In this document: piece by piece, positions 52,732 through 63,608 of the stretch
How the letters are laid out: every line of letters begins with the position of its first letter
Position numbering within the stretch: the first letter of the stretch is position 1
Source of the DNA: Diaporthe sp. PMI_573
Taxonomy: Eukaryota; Ascomycota; Sordariomycetes; Diaporthales; Diaporthaceae
Direction of reading: 5' to 3'
NCBI GenBank assembly: GCA_021399435.1
Contig: JAJTUP010000090.1
Coordinates: forward strand, 1 to 64,000
DNA length: 64,000 nt
The notes under the pieces: generated by a model
Database searches by the model: none
Told to the model about the DNA's origin: nothing
The model's input: the letters and a program-made list of their open reading frames with translations, nothing else
Program-made: the position numbers and the translations under genes

Positions 52732-53059
52732 GGCTTACGACAGTGTCTGCATGGCTCTTGAAGTAGACAATAGCACTTGACTCTCAAATTCCGCGCTAAC
52801 CGGGACATTTAGATGATGCCTAGATCCTAATGCTCTACGCCGCGTTACGTCTCCTTTTAGAGAAGGACTTTTTTGTGACGATGCGTACTTTTGACATACG
52901 AAACACGGTTTTCTCGACTACCGAAACCACATAACACGATTCTTAAAGCTTTAAAACTGACTCACCACCTCAAACTATATCTGCTTTTAAGAACTACAAA
53001 ATATCGCTGAAATGTGACCCGCCCAAGCTGCCCATAAACACTGCACGCAAGCGATAATA
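52732..53059. other. Spacer, no gene
   Basis: Upstream region of the minus-strand gene that starts at 52731. No coding frame. Confidence 0.4.
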
Positions 53060-53531
53060 TCACCGCTACACAGCGACAGAAGCAGGTCAAGATGGCCTCA
53101 CGCCAGGCGAAGACGAATACCTCCATTGGATTACGCACTGCGAAAGTAGCGATGGCTCAATCGACGATCCTCTCGCTTACTGGCACGAAAAGCGATTCAA
53201 GTATTCAAACTTGTCTCGAACGGCGCTTGATTTTCTCACAATACAACCCATGTCCGCAGAGTGTGAGCGTCTTTTCTCAGCAGCAGGTCGGATGGTGAGC
53301 CCTCTGCGCCACCAACTTGAAGCCCAGATTATCGGGATGTGCCAGGTATTGCGGTCATGGCTGAGGGCGGGTATTATTCATGATTTAGATCCCTTCTTTA
53401 TCTCGATAGATGAAGAAAGAGTCAATCTCGAATTGGCTCCGATGTCAGATCAACAACTTGAAGAGTGGGCAACACAGTGGCTTACTCAGGTGGCCAGTGT
53501 TCAAGACGAGATGGAAGCCAGTTGGAGATAG
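53060..53531 (+). mobile_element. hAT transposase C-terminal relic (family 4)
   Basis: The + frame reads DGLTPGEDEYLHW, DDPLAYWHEKRFKYSNLSRT, then the dimerisation domain ALDFLTIQPMSAECERLFSA, AGRMVSPLRHQLEAQIIGM, LRSWLRAGII. The PMSAECERLFS core and the preceding P-YW---R-KY--L-R-A are diagnostic. The frame has no ATG because everything upstream is lost. It is followed by CCAATCCACCC-type subterminal repeats at 53611-53735, so the 3' end of the element is present but the 5' two-thirds are deleted. Confidence 0.8.
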
Positions 53532-53610
53532 TCTCGCTTGGAGCCTGGAACAGGGCACTTAGGTGGGCAAGGGCTTCGGGAATAGCTTCGCCATCACGAA
53601 TTGAGGCATT

Positions 53611-53735
53611 TGCCAATCCACCCAATCCACCCTAATCCACGACAGCCTCCAGTGGATCCACTATCCTGAGACATTCAGTGGATTATGATCCACCCACTCC
53701 ACTCGAGCAGCAGTGGATTGAGGGAAAATGTCCAG
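53611..53735 (+). repeat. hAT subterminal repeats (family 4)
   Basis: CCAATCCACCCAATCCACCC and its inverted form CAGTGGATT/GTGGATCCACT recur about ten times. They are the expected transposase-binding repeats 3' of a hAT gene. Similar but different words occur beside the hAT remains at 33, 35.9 and 40 kb. Confidence 0.7.
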
Positions 53736-55025
53736 ACCACACCCATACAGCCATCAACGATATACCAGAGACAGGAGATCCCGTCCTCCCGACAGGACTT
53801 GGGCCGCCGCCGCTCAAGCGGGAGCAGATAAATGTCTGCGTGTGACTAGAAAACCGTCAGACCAATGCTACGTGGCAGGAGAACCGTATTCACCTTGAGG
53901 CTAACAATCGTGATTTCTGACTGGGTGTTGGTTCCCCCAATCTCGTGAGTGACCTCAGTCTCTATGCATGATGGGCCATACGAGATGGTTGCTTCATATG
54001 TTGTGGTGCTTATTGTGCAGCAAACTATACTGAAAATGTACCGGATAGAGATGCTTCGGTGTACAAACACTCACAGAAGCAACATTTCTTTCTATCTAGG
54101 AGGAAAATCAGCATCAGATAACAAAGACTGGTCTCCGAACTTAGAGGCCGTTCGGGCAACGATACGATTCGCAATAGCCACGGGCCGACTTGACGCAAAC
54201 CAACCGTCGGGCAACTAAAACACTTAACCGATCACCCACCACTCTCCGCCACCGAACCCACACCCATCACCTCGTGCCACGGACAGCAGGCACCGCTTCA
54301 ACCGCCGAGGATAGGACGTTGAACACTTGGAGAATCGCCTCCAAGCCTCAATCCGGGTTCGAGAGCTGCTCAAGCTGGAATATTAATCAGTGAAAGCGGT
54401 GGGGGGGGATCAAGTTGAGATTTTTGCTTAAGCTACGGGAATCGGGAGATGTACAAGATTCTCAAGCCGAATCCACCGATTATGACGAGCTTTGCTCGGG
54501 TGTCCGCTATGCTGCCATGGCATCTGTGAGCACACACTGCCAACATTGAAACCATCTATGAGGTGAACCCGCATAACCTTGCATGGAATAGCCTCGTTTG
54601 GGAAGACCTGCTGTGAGAAAGTCTTCAGCTGTGCGATTTTTATGGCATTACCTGATAGACGGTACGCCATCCATAGAGACTACGTAATGATGTCTTCACA
54701 TCTGTTGAGTATGGCTGTGTTACTTTAATCATGTACGTATGTGATGTCGAAATTCAACACTGGTTATGGGAAGAGTGGCAGGTTCACGCCGGGCCTAACC
54801 CCGAGTTTTGTGGGGCCGGACCCCAACACATCGGGCCGATATTTTCCACCGTAGGCAATCGGCCATGGATGGTCAACCTGTTCCCAAATGCCGTAGGCAG
54901 CAGCCAAGTGCACGTGGGTATAGCGTCTTCCAACCCAGCTTGCATCCTGTGATTGTTCCTTCACTCGAATCTCTTGCAAGTGCTCGCTCCCAACCGATTC
55001 GTGGGAGCCTCAACCCTCCTATTCG
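53736..55025. other. No supported gene
   Basis: Short frames only; upstream flank of the 2EXR gene. No TATA box identified. Confidence 0.4.
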
Positions 55026-55865
55026 ATGTCGTCATTCCCACAGTTCGCCAATCTCCCGCTCGAGCTGCAAAGGGAGGTATGGCAGGCCAGCCTGGACGAG
55101 GCTCCAGAGCCTGGTGTGCACATCATCAGGCACGAGGATAATACGAACGGTGACCCTGGACTTGTCACAATGGACATCGGATGCAACAGCCTCATGCATG
55201 TGTGCCGCGAGTCTCGCGCCATGGCTCGCAAGCAGCTCAAGTTTCGCCACGTCGACAGGGGCGCCTGCTTGAACCCATACCGGGCATTTAACCTGGACAC
55301 AGACGCTATTTACGTTTCAGTCCGGGACTTGGAACACTTCTTCGACGAAGAGTCCTTCGCGAGCTGGACGGTACCGCCAGCGAATCTACGCCACCTGGCC
55401 CTGGACGCTCGCACAGTGAACGGCGTTGTGGAGAGGGTCGTCGACTACCTTGGGATCCTCAGGGGGCTGCAGACCGTCTCCGTTGTGTTCTCAGAGGAGG
55501 GTTGGGTCCCCAGAGATCATGTCCCCACGGGTGACCTGCCTTACCAGCTTCTGGACTTCGCCGTTGGGGACTTAGTCTGGTATGCCCCTTCTGATCGTGT
55601 TAAAAAGGAAAATATGGACCCGTGGGAAGTTACAAAGACAGTCCGCAGACGTTTCGCGGTCGCGTTTAATTACGCATATTCTTTGGGGGAGATACCTGAC
55701 TTGGGACATGTGCCTTACGACAAGTCGACGGGGGAGTTGCTCTTCGATATCGTTCCGCAAAGAATGGTGCCTAAGCTCCCAGGCAGAAGAGTTGAAAAGC
55801 AGCGCAATTTGCTCTCATCGTTCATTAGAGGTCTGCGAGGATTGATGCCGTCGCACTCGAGATGA
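55026..55865 (+). CDS. 2EXR-domain protein, intact
   Basis: 279 aa from the ATG at 55026, no introns. The N-terminus carries the 2EXR signature, FPQFANLPLELQREVWQASL, followed by the second conserved part, LMHVCRESRAMARK, near residues 56-69. That is the F--LP-ELR--IW--A ... L--VC-ESR pattern of this large fungal-only family. The central region (LEHFFDEESFASW, NLRHLALDARTVNG, LQTVSVVFSEEG) fits family members that follow with a leucine-rich region. A basic C-terminus ends FIRGLRGLMPSHSR. The function of 2EXR proteins is not established. Clean frame and balanced codon use suggest a live host gene. Confidence 0.8.
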   Translation: MSSFPQFANLPLELQREVWQASLDEAPEPGVHIIRHEDNTNGDPGLVTMDIGCNSLMHVCRESRAMARKQLKFRHVDRGACLNPYRAFNLDTDAIYVSVRDLEHFFDEESFASWTVPPANLRHLALDARTVNGVVERVVDYLGILRGLQTVSVVFSEEGWVPRDHVPTGDLPYQLLDFAVGDLVWYAPSDRVKKENMDPWEVTKTVRRRFAVAFNYAYSLGEIPDLGHVPYDKSTGELLFDIVPQRMVPKLPGRRVEKQRNLLSSFIRGLRGLMPSHSR

Positions 55866-56739
55866 TATTCCAACATTGTAGAGAATATTCTTTTCGTTAT
55901 ATCCCTCTCTGGAGATAGACCTCCGCCAGACCTGCAGGTGCCGGACACTCTGGATTGATCGCATCAGCACAATAGGTATTCAAGCCCCAGGGCCTAACAA
56001 AGGCTGCCGCTCTCCGACGATATCGTTGTCGCTGGTATCTTTCCTAAGTCTGCGGAGACAGTCAGCTCGCGTGCTCATCTCTTGGCTTCGATCTTACGCA
56101 CCTGACAAGAAGCCACACCTAGCGCTTTCGAGCCTATATCTACATCATATGGCGAGATGGAGGACGCGTCCCTCAGGTAATTCTCATCAATTCGCTGATG
56201 CTACTATATCTTCGACAATGTGGACTTTAATTGTCTGATAAAGCTACTGCACCTGCCTACCTTGGCTCATTTTCGCCACATAAATAACCGCTTTTCAGAA
56301 AGATTCAACGGACAAAAAGCCGGACACTGATTTCGGTCCCTACTGTAATTGTGCAAGTCTAGGCCACCAAATAAATCTTTCTGTTTTTCCTTTGGAATGT
56401 TGTCAAATGTACTTAACTGTTGCATACGGAATTGATAGGAAGGACACAGACGAGAGACCTTCTTGATGAGCTTATAAAGTACTTTTATAAAATGTGCAAG
56501 TGTTATATAGTACGCAAATGGGTACATACCGAAACAAGTACCCATTAAAGCGTGTTTTACACCCTACACTCTATGTACTGTTTTTATGATCGTTACACAC
56601 TTACAGTAAACGTAGCTGATTTCTCAAATATAAATAAGGGAGACAACAGATTTGCCTTTTACTGTTAACACAATCGATGCCACTGTTTAGTCAGATTAGT
56701 TACAAACCAGTGTTGTAAAATTGCTCATCCTACTTCCAA
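55866..56739. other. No supported gene; possible promoter of next gene
   Basis: AT-rich towards the end, with AAATATAAATAAGG at about 56627 some 110 bp upstream of the ATG at 56740, a plausible core promoter. A minus-strand 92-codon frame at 56267-56545 is unrecognised. Confidence 0.4.
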
Positions 56740-56994
56740 ATGGATCCAGAACATCGAAGAATAAGTGTGAAAAGAGCTAAGCGTGAAGGTGAGATGTTTC
56801 GAAAGCGGCTACGGACGATGATGAGAAAGGTAGAAGGACTTCATGTTCGTTGTGGAGGCGAGGTAGTTCTTGCCATTCACAAGAATGGAAAGTTTTATGT
56901 GTTTTCCTCGAATCCAGAAAATAAAAAGTGGCCGCCGCCTCTGAGCGACATTGTTAGTCCAGACATCACGCTGATTATCAATGTTTGGCGCTAA
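56740..56994 (+). CDS. Small MADS-box-like protein, 84 aa
   Basis: ATG at 56740. Residues ~5-55 resemble a divergent SRF-type MADS box: RRISVKRAKREGEMFRKRLR (R-I-IKR---R---F-KR), TMMRKVEGLHVRCGGEVVLA (L-KKA-EL---C-A-V-L), then IHKNGKFYVFSS (I---G-LY-FSS). The tail WPPPLSDI matches the short fungal MADS-like proteins, which end in a WPP segment. There is no K-box or activation domain. These short proteins are often found in accessory regions. DNA binding is inferred from the family. The frame is intact and has a TATA-like upstream element. Confidence 0.6.
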   Translation: MDPEHRRISVKRAKREGEMFRKRLRTMMRKVEGLHVRCGGEVVLAIHKNGKFYVFSSNPENKKWPPPLSDIVSPDITLIINVWR

Positions 56995-57984
56995 TTGATT
57001 TTCAGATGCTCACATATCCATTGCCGGAAATTCATCATCCAACTGAAACCAGTGGCGCCCAAAAGTGGGGAGAAGACGTTGCTGAGGACAGCTCTGCAGA
57101 TCACTAAAAATTGCCTCTCTGATTACATTTATGCTGGAGGATTCACGCGCAACTGGTTCATCTGGGGACAGATACGCGGGCGAGATGCCGGGACAAGAGA
57201 CAATCCTTGTCTAGGTGCATGGATAGCGCCTCCTCAGCCTTGTTTTGTAAAATTGTTATACATGCTTATACGGAATCAAAGAGGGAAAGAAATAGTCTCA
57301 AAACTACTTGCACCAGTTTCTAGCGCCTTGTATAAATTTTCGTGATTTTCTGTCTCAACGGAATCAACCCTTGGCCGAGGTTTAGCAGTGGCAACCATAG
57401 TCGAGAACACTGTGTTTCGTATATTAAAAGCACGCATCGTAACAAGAAAGTCCTTCTCTAAAAGCAGAGGAACGCGGCGTAGAACCACACGATACATCCG
57501 GGTAGGGGTATGGTTTATATTGATGTCCAAAACTACCTGAAGCGCTGTTTCGACCATATTGGTGACAAGATCCGGTGCCGTATCGAAGACTTCAGATCCG
57601 AGACATCGAAAGAACGGGAATCTCACCTTTGCTACACCAAACCACAAGGGGTGGGAATCCAGGTGCAGTACAGTGATTTGGCCAAGCTCTAGTTGTCCGG
57701 GACGAGACTTATAAGAAGTAGGGTCCCGTTATTATCATTCTGTAAACTACCACGTTTTTCAGTTTAAGTTTGTAAGGGAATTTCGGTGGCTGCTCGAAGT
57801 ACCTGTATCGACTTCGTAACGTACGGTATTTCGTCTTATTGTATTAGAGACCACTATTATACTGTACCTCATCCCCTTTTATGTTTTAGACCAAAGACGA
57901 GGTCGAATGCAAGGATAGATTTGTTTTTGTACGCTCTTTATTCCTGCCAAATTGAATCTTTCTCAATGACCGTCGATGCAACCG
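56995..57984. other. No firmly supported gene
   Basis: A minus-strand frame of 123 codons at 57276-57647 (ALQVVLDININHTPTRMYRV and further) has protein-like composition but no family. The + strand has only short frames. Position 57984 is the likely start of surviving Hsp70 homology. Confidence 0.35.
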
Positions 57985-59125
57985 CTCTAGACTCTCTCAG
58001 TTCCAGATCACGGCCGTCATCGATATAGGCGGCGGGACGATCGACGTGGCCGTCGTCTACCCCAGCAAAACATCAGAAGGCTTGACAGTGCTGGTCAAGT
58101 TAACGTCCGGGAACGATCGTGTTGGTGGCATGGATGTAGATCGCCGCATGGTTGACCATGTACTTGCTGCTCGCAAGATCAAGTATGAGCACGATGATGG
58201 TGCTCTCTTAGGCGAATGCGAAGCCGGTAAAAGAGAGCTGTCGACGGCTCGCAGCGTACTCTCCATCCCAGTACGGCCCTTTGACGCGAGAAGGGACACC
58301 GAGGAGCTCGTGAGCATCACGAAGACGCAGTTCGAAGACCTCTGCGAGCCCGTCGATTCGGCTTTGCGCGTGGCCTTGGATGATGTGACGGACTTGGCCG
58401 ACCTGCATGTGAAGCATGTACTCATGGTCGGAGGCTCGAGTGGTCTGCCCTGTGTACCCCGGATCTGCAAAGAGCGATTTCCCGACGCCCGTGTGTTGCA
58501 GTCCGCTGGCGCTGTTGCTGTCGCGCGTGGTGCCGCGCACGTAGCCTCTGACTCCTCCATCAAATTCATTCAGTCGCTTCCCCGGGCCATCGGCGTTGTC
58601 GCTCATTCTTCCGACGATGCCGCATCCAGTTTGCGATTGGAGACGGTGATGCGGCGCAACGCACAGCTACCGAACCAGTTCGAGAGGACATTCTTCACCA
58701 AGCTCGACGATGAGACCGAGATCGAGATCGAGCTGCGCGAAGGGGAAGCTCTCGAATCAAGCATCCACCTCGGCATCCTCCTCATCAAGAACATTCCACC
58801 TTATCCCAAGGGAACGGAGATCCTGGTGACGATCGGGGTTCCCAAGCTGGGCACCATCAATGCAAAGGCAACAATCGCAGGCCTCGCCGAGGACCTGACG
58901 ATTGTTCCGAAACCCCGGCTGTCGGAGGAGCAGCTGGAAGAGTACCGCAGGCGCACAAGCGAGCGTCTGGGTGATCCGCCTCAGAAGGGCGACGACGGCG
59001 AGGGACCCCTGGAAGACCAGGATGACGAGCAAGCGAACAGTCAAGGCTCGATACCAAAGGGTGCCGGTAAGAAACGCGGAGGCATCGTCCCTTCAAGAGG
59101 AGGCAGGAAGAAGAGGAGCAAGTAA
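57985..59125 (+). pseudogene. Hsp70-like protein lacking the first ATPase lobe
   Basis: Homology begins at FQITAVIDIGGGTIDVAVVY (phosphate-2 loop), right after a TCTCTCAG that looks like a 3' splice site. It runs to the stop at 59125, about 380 codons. Next come GNDRVGGMDVDRRMVDHV, a hinge/adenosine motif HVLMVGGSSGLPCVPRIC, SAGAVAVARGAAHVA, and a substrate-binding region with ELREGEALESSIHLGILLIK and IGVPKLGTINAKATIAG. The tail is Lys/Arg-rich. The N-terminal ~170-190 residues of a normal Hsp70 (phosphate-1 loop, first lobe) are not found in any upstream frame. It therefore cannot bind ATP normally unless an upstream exon lies outside the inspected stretch. The remaining frame has no lesion. 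Confidence 0.75.
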
Positions 59126-59849
59126 GCAAACTTGTTCTGCTGCCGCGGGCTTCATCCTCAAACTGCAGAAACAGACGCCAAATGGGTGGTATAACTGTAG
59201 AGTCGCAATCATCGATTCCGTTCTGTTACATACTGGACGAGCATGTTGGATGCAAGCGTCTAACGGTCCCCGTAGCGCCAGGCTCAAGTCTGCCCATCGA
59301 TGAGAGTGACAGTGGGTAGCTAAACAACGTCAACATTATTGGCGGCCAGTCAATTTTGCACCTACTCCTCCGACTTGATCGGCACCGTCAGCATGAGAAG
59401 AGGCTGACGCCCAGAGCTGGGGAGGGGTTAACGCGCACGGGGGATGGGAGATTGAGCCGCCTGTTGTGGGGACGTCGGTTTCCGCGTCAGCGTAGAAGTG
59501 CTGCATGGCAGATGAAGGCAAAAGTAGAGCGCATGATACCAGCAGAAGTTCGCGATGGAGCTGCAATTTCGTGTTAAGCAGCATGTTGCGACGCAACGAC
59601 AATTGCGGTCGCGGACCCAGTCTACGCATCGAGGGCAAGAGGCCCAGACAAAAGGCCAGCCATTCCAACCCTCAGACTCGATTACCGAGCACTCAGGGCG
59701 AAAGTTCAAGAAATCCGAGCAACACAGCCCCTACACCCTTCTGTCGATGACCCAGCATGCCATAACATGGTCAAGCAACCTCGAAATTCGTCCTTTCAAT
59801 TGAGCATATGGGAAAGGGCTGAACTAGTCGTCTGGCCAGTCTCACCGCA
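59126..59849. other. Decayed sequence, possibly Helitron N-terminus
   Basis: No clean frame. Basic, Arg/Gln-rich translations around 59550-59800 would fit the degenerate N-terminal region of the Helitron that follows. Confidence 0.35.
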
Positions 59850-60645
59850 GAGCTAGCCTTCAAGGGAAAGATTCGTGTGCAAGCACAGCCGCTGAATTGG
59901 ACGGAAGTGGAGAAAGATGTCCCAACGCCATCATCGGATCATGACTGCTTCGTTGAATGGAAGCGCGACAGCATGGAAAGGTCTCTCGTCTGCTGCCTTG
60001 CGAAGCCGATCCTTCTGAATGGAAGCAGCAGGACTTATCTTCTCAGATCGATAGCCTAGACTTCTTCCCGAGAACATTCCCTAAGCTTTTCTCGTGGAGA
60101 AAGGGGGGCCCGAAGGCGACAGCCGACACGGAGTGCTGCCGACAACATGTCTCGGAGACTGTCCACAATCCTTCTCCAAACCACCCGCTCACCTACTGGG
60201 CCAACCAAGTACGTGCTGCAACGACACGGGGGCCGTTTTGCTTCGCATCCAGTATTGTTTCCTCGTCTTCAACATCCTCCTCCGATCCTCCAACCGCCGC
60301 ATCAGCATGGTCCGGATGACAAAGAATTCTTTCCACAAGAGCTGAGCAAGTCTATCAAGGGCTGACAGCAGACCAACTGAGCCTAGCCGAGCAAGAGATG
60401 CGCCAGCATAAGACTACGACAGACGACGACGTTTCGCTCTTGCTTCGCGAGTTATCCATCTTTGGCCACGCCCAGCCGCTCTCAAATGAGACTCAGCTGC
60501 TGATGCGGCAGAAGATACAGTCACTCGTCATCCGGGCAGGCACGCCTGCGACTTGATTCACCATCAACCCTAACAACATTACTTCAGCGACGGTACGACA
60601 GGATCGCTCTCAGCACCCTGGATCCGGTCAGCTCCGTCCTCTTCT
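59850..60645 (+). pseudogene. Helitron Rep region, multiply frameshifted
   Basis: Read across several + frames the segment gives FFPRTFPKLFSW, LLRSSNRRISMVRMTK, GLTADQLSLAEQEMRQHKTT, VSLLLRELSIFGHAQPLSNE, QSLVIRAGTPAT*FTINPNN and DPVSSVLFYH. These are landmarks of the Helitron_like_N region of fungal Helitrons (TPA-WFTINPNDI ... DPV). At least three frame changes and a TGA in place of TGG make it non-functional. Homology ends at about 60645, where sequence of opposite orientation begins. The HUH nuclease motif, which should follow, is absent. Confidence 0.65.
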
Positions 60646-61695
60646 ACCACGGGTATGCCTTGGGCGTAGAAAAAGACGCGGTGAACCTTGCAGGTGGAGT
60701 CATCCCCTTGCTCCGTAGTCCCGGTAAGCTGATCTTCTGTCTTCTGATATCGTTCCACTTCGCCAGGTATGCGCGGAGATAAAGATGGGAAATATGTCTC
60801 TTCCGAGAGCGAGCCCAGTCGACGACGGCTTCCATGTCAAGTGACCAGCGGTTCCGGTTCAGCGGAGTTATAGCACGTAAGCCCGTGCTGAAGGCGGCTT
60901 GGGCGCGGTCAACGATTTTCGTGTTGAGCATCAGGACGTCCTGTTGTGTCTGGGCCCCAGCTCGTAATCTGTCCAGGAGGGCCCCCAACTGTATACCATC
61001 CCGCGCACGAACCTGTTTTCAAGGAGGACGACCGTCTTGAACGTCTGCTACAAACCATAGCCACGATGGTGCAAAATGGTTCCTTGTGCCAGTGTGAGAA
61101 TGGAAGGGTCCATCATTTTGTTAAGGAGAAGACTTGTCTCTCTGACTGGGGCGAACTGGTCGAAGTCCTCCATCAGGAGAACAACGGGGATGCCGCCGAG
61201 CGGCTTGTCCGCACAGCCTCGGAGCGATTGGGGGTTGCGGCTGACCTCCTCTGCCACGAGAACCAGCTTCTGTTTCCACGTCCGCGTTTTGGCCTAAGAG
61301 AAGACTGGGAGTTGTGTTTGGGCAGAGCGATGGGTGTCTAGTCCACAGGCAGAGTCCAGAGTCGTGCCGCCGATCTGGGCCGCGGCACTCCCTGACGTGC
61401 CGGTAATCTGAAGAAGATATGGTTGGCCTCTCACCGAAAATACCCATTTCAGGGCCTCGATGACCCTGGATTTTCCCGTACCTCCCGGACCACAGGTGTT
61501 CTGAAAATGTTGGCCTGTTGAGTCGGGATCGGCGGAATACCTGTCTGAGAACTTGCACACAAGCTGGAGAGCCATCGTCTGTAAGGAGTTGGGGGTAAAG
61601 ATTGATGCGGCATGGTGACCTAGTTCTGCAAAGCCTGTTGCATGATTAACGTGAAGCATGAATGGAGAGACTGCAAGATTCTTTCTCACCCCCAC
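60646..61695 (-). pseudogene. Helitron PIF1 helicase region, multiply frameshifted
   Basis: On the minus strand from 61695: HVNHATGFAELG, then Walker A CGPGGTGKSRVIEALKWVFS, TGTSGSAAAQIGGTTLDSAC. Next, in another frame, is LGGIPVVLLMEDFDQFAPVR (motif III, the usual GDF now EDF). Then comes LRAITPLNRNRWSLDMEAVV and a final QGDDSTCKVHRVFFYAQGIP. Motif VI is absent because the element is cut at about 60646. It differs from the helicase at 29.75-31.67 kb. Together with the Rep fragment on the other strand it forms a head-to-head broken Helitron. Confidence 0.75.
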
Positions 61696-62877
61696 GGCAA
61701 GTTTGAGGACGTCGTCTTTTTATCGTCGCTCGATCCTTGTAGGACAGGTACAGGTTCGGCCTCTGAAAGGAACCACCGGGGTTACGTGGCCACAATAGAG
61801 GATACTAGGCGTACATGACACAGCTTGTCCGCATTTCCTCTTCATCCTTCGTGGCGGTCGGTCAGCAGTCAGCCAGAGGCACGACGAGCCCCATAGATTG
61901 GACCCTGATGGGCCCAGTCGGCCTCCTGGTGGCCTGAAAGGTGGCTCTCGCGTCTGCGAACACACCAACGAAGCTCTGACAATGGGGCGGTTTGGTGTCA
62001 CGCCCTCTCCAAGCGATATCGGCACCGCGGGAAACGGCAAAAGACGACGTCTCGGAACGGGGAGCGGATGGGCCGCGTGTTCACACGCCATGTGCCTCAG
62101 TGCCGCCCGGGACTCGTGTCTAGGGTGATTTTGTTTTGACCTGGGAGATGATGGAGACCGCACAGCTATGGCGAGACCGCAACGCGCCTGGACGCGTCGC
62201 CGTTGGTGGGGTTCTGGATGCCGTGACCAGCTCCGAAAGCGCCCGTGGCAGGCCGACTGTGTCACGAAACAACAGTGCTTGGGTCTCTGAATCTGCTGAG
62301 GCATCCCTTCGAGCCGAGCGACGGACTACATTGCCCAGCTGGCAGATTTCCCGTTGGTGCAATCTCCGATTGAGGCAGGTACCAAAACGCTGGTTGCACA
62401 CCGCACAAGGTATCGAATGCGCAATCGCTTGTCAGGCCTCTATTGTGACACCGCTTCAGCCAAACGCCCTGGTATTATCTGGAAATAGCGCAGAGCCTTG
62501 AGATTCATGAGCGAATATTACTGTCCTGGACGCCTACGCATTAGAAGAAACACGTGAGCGTAGGCATCGACATCGTTTGCAGGATACAGTGTGAAACTGC
62601 TCCGATTCCGTCATCCTTTCCGCACGCCGTCAGAGATAACATCATGGCCAAATCGGGAATTGCCCATGGAGGCAATGCCAAAACGGAGGATGTCTCTAGG
62701 AGGCAACACCAGGGAGCATAAAGCTGCTGTTTCAGGCACGCTACATGCACACCCCTGCACTCGCGACCCAGCAGCTACAAATGGTTCTCGTCAGGCCTGT
62801 GACCGGGTTCCTCAGTGTCTTCATCGGACAAGCCTTGTCGGCGGCTGGGCTTTTCCGACGGATCGGGCCTCTGGCGC
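61696..62877. other. No firm gene; C2HC-finger-like relic on the minus strand
   Basis: Around 62340-62420 the minus strand reads IPCAVCNQRFGTCLNRRLHQ then REIC, a C-x2-C-x12-H-x4-C arrangement like a single C2H2-class finger, in a frame of about 100 codons bounded by stops. It may belong to the degraded Helitron. Elsewhere there are only low-complexity frames. Confidence 0.35.
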
Positions 62878-63465
62878 TTAGCCTGCGTTGGCTGGGTCCT
62901 CTTCGGTTTCATGCTTCATCTCATCGGGCTTGCCATCATCCACGGAGGCGATGGCATCAGCGTCAGGTACCCGGACTTGTTCAATCTCATTGGACCCAGC
63001 GGCCATGGGAATGCCCTTAGCCATGTGCTGTCGAATCGTACCTCTGTGGGTGCGGCGCGCCGGCTGGGGCTTGAGAAGCCGGCGGAGAGGGACATCGTCC
63101 ACGAGACCCGAATCTTGGATGGCAAGTCTTTGGCGCTTGACGAAACTCTGCAAACGCTCGTCCATGTCACGAAGCTCCTTTAAAATATCGGAGATGCCGT
63201 CGCGCGATGTACCGACCTGTCGAGCGGCATCCCTTCGCCTCGTTGAGGTGTCTTGTTCGAGGGGGTGGAATGGCGACCCGGCTTCGATGGCAGGCATCTC
63301 CATTGCCTGTTCTTTCACGGCATTGCCGTCACCTGTGCGGCAATGACTGGGTCTCCTCGGGCGTTCTTGTGTAGGCGGCGAAGTTTTGCATGGTGCTTTG
63401 ACGTCGTCGGCGCCGGTCCGTCCTGGGCCGACGGGTGCGGTGGGCCATTTACGTTTGGAAGCCAT
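62878..63465 (-). CDS. Hypothetical charged protein, 195 aa
   Basis: ATG at 63465, uninterrupted to 62878. The N-terminal ~70 residues are Pro/Lys-rich and disordered (MASKRKWPTAPVGPGRTGAD). Residues ~85-115 form a probable short coiled coil (GISDILKELRDMDERLQSFV). The rest is basic, then acidic at the end (DEMKHETEEDPANAG). I do not recognise the family. The neighbour downstream is the degraded Helitron, and a strong hairpin lies 100 bp upstream. Confidence 0.4.
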   Translation of the reverse strand: MASKRKWPTAPVGPGRTGADDVKAPCKTSPPTQERPRRPSHCRTGDGNAVKEQAMEMPAIEAGSPFHPLEQDTSTRRRDAARQVGTSRDGISDILKELRDMDERLQSFVKRQRLAIQDSGLVDDVPLRRLLKPQPARRTHRGTIRQHMAKGIPMAAGSNEIEQVRVPDADAIASVDDGKPDEMKHETEEDPANAG

Positions 63466-63567
63466 GACGGTGACGGGTCTGGGGATAAGTGTTACAGGAA
63501 TGATGCGAGACGCACCGCAGGCAACCAGAATGGACGACGGGGATGGGAGCAGTGAAGGGGCGGTGGT

Positions 63568-63608
63568 GCACGAGCCACAGGCGCCATAGTGGCGCCTGTG
63601 GCCCGTGC
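63568..63608. repeat. Strong hairpin, 19-bp stem, 3-nt loop
   Basis: GCACGAGCCACAGGCGCCA, then TAG, then TGGCGCCTGTGGCCCGTGC. The arms match at 18 of 19 positions. A GC-rich hairpin of this size resembles Helitron 3' terminal hairpins, but no CTRR follows within a few bases on either strand. Confidence 0.85.

Noticed and set aside
61720..62304. 194-codon minus-strand frame
   Set aside because: Arg/Pro/Ser-rich, no motif, lies upstream of a decayed Helitron helicase; probably a GC-driven open frame.
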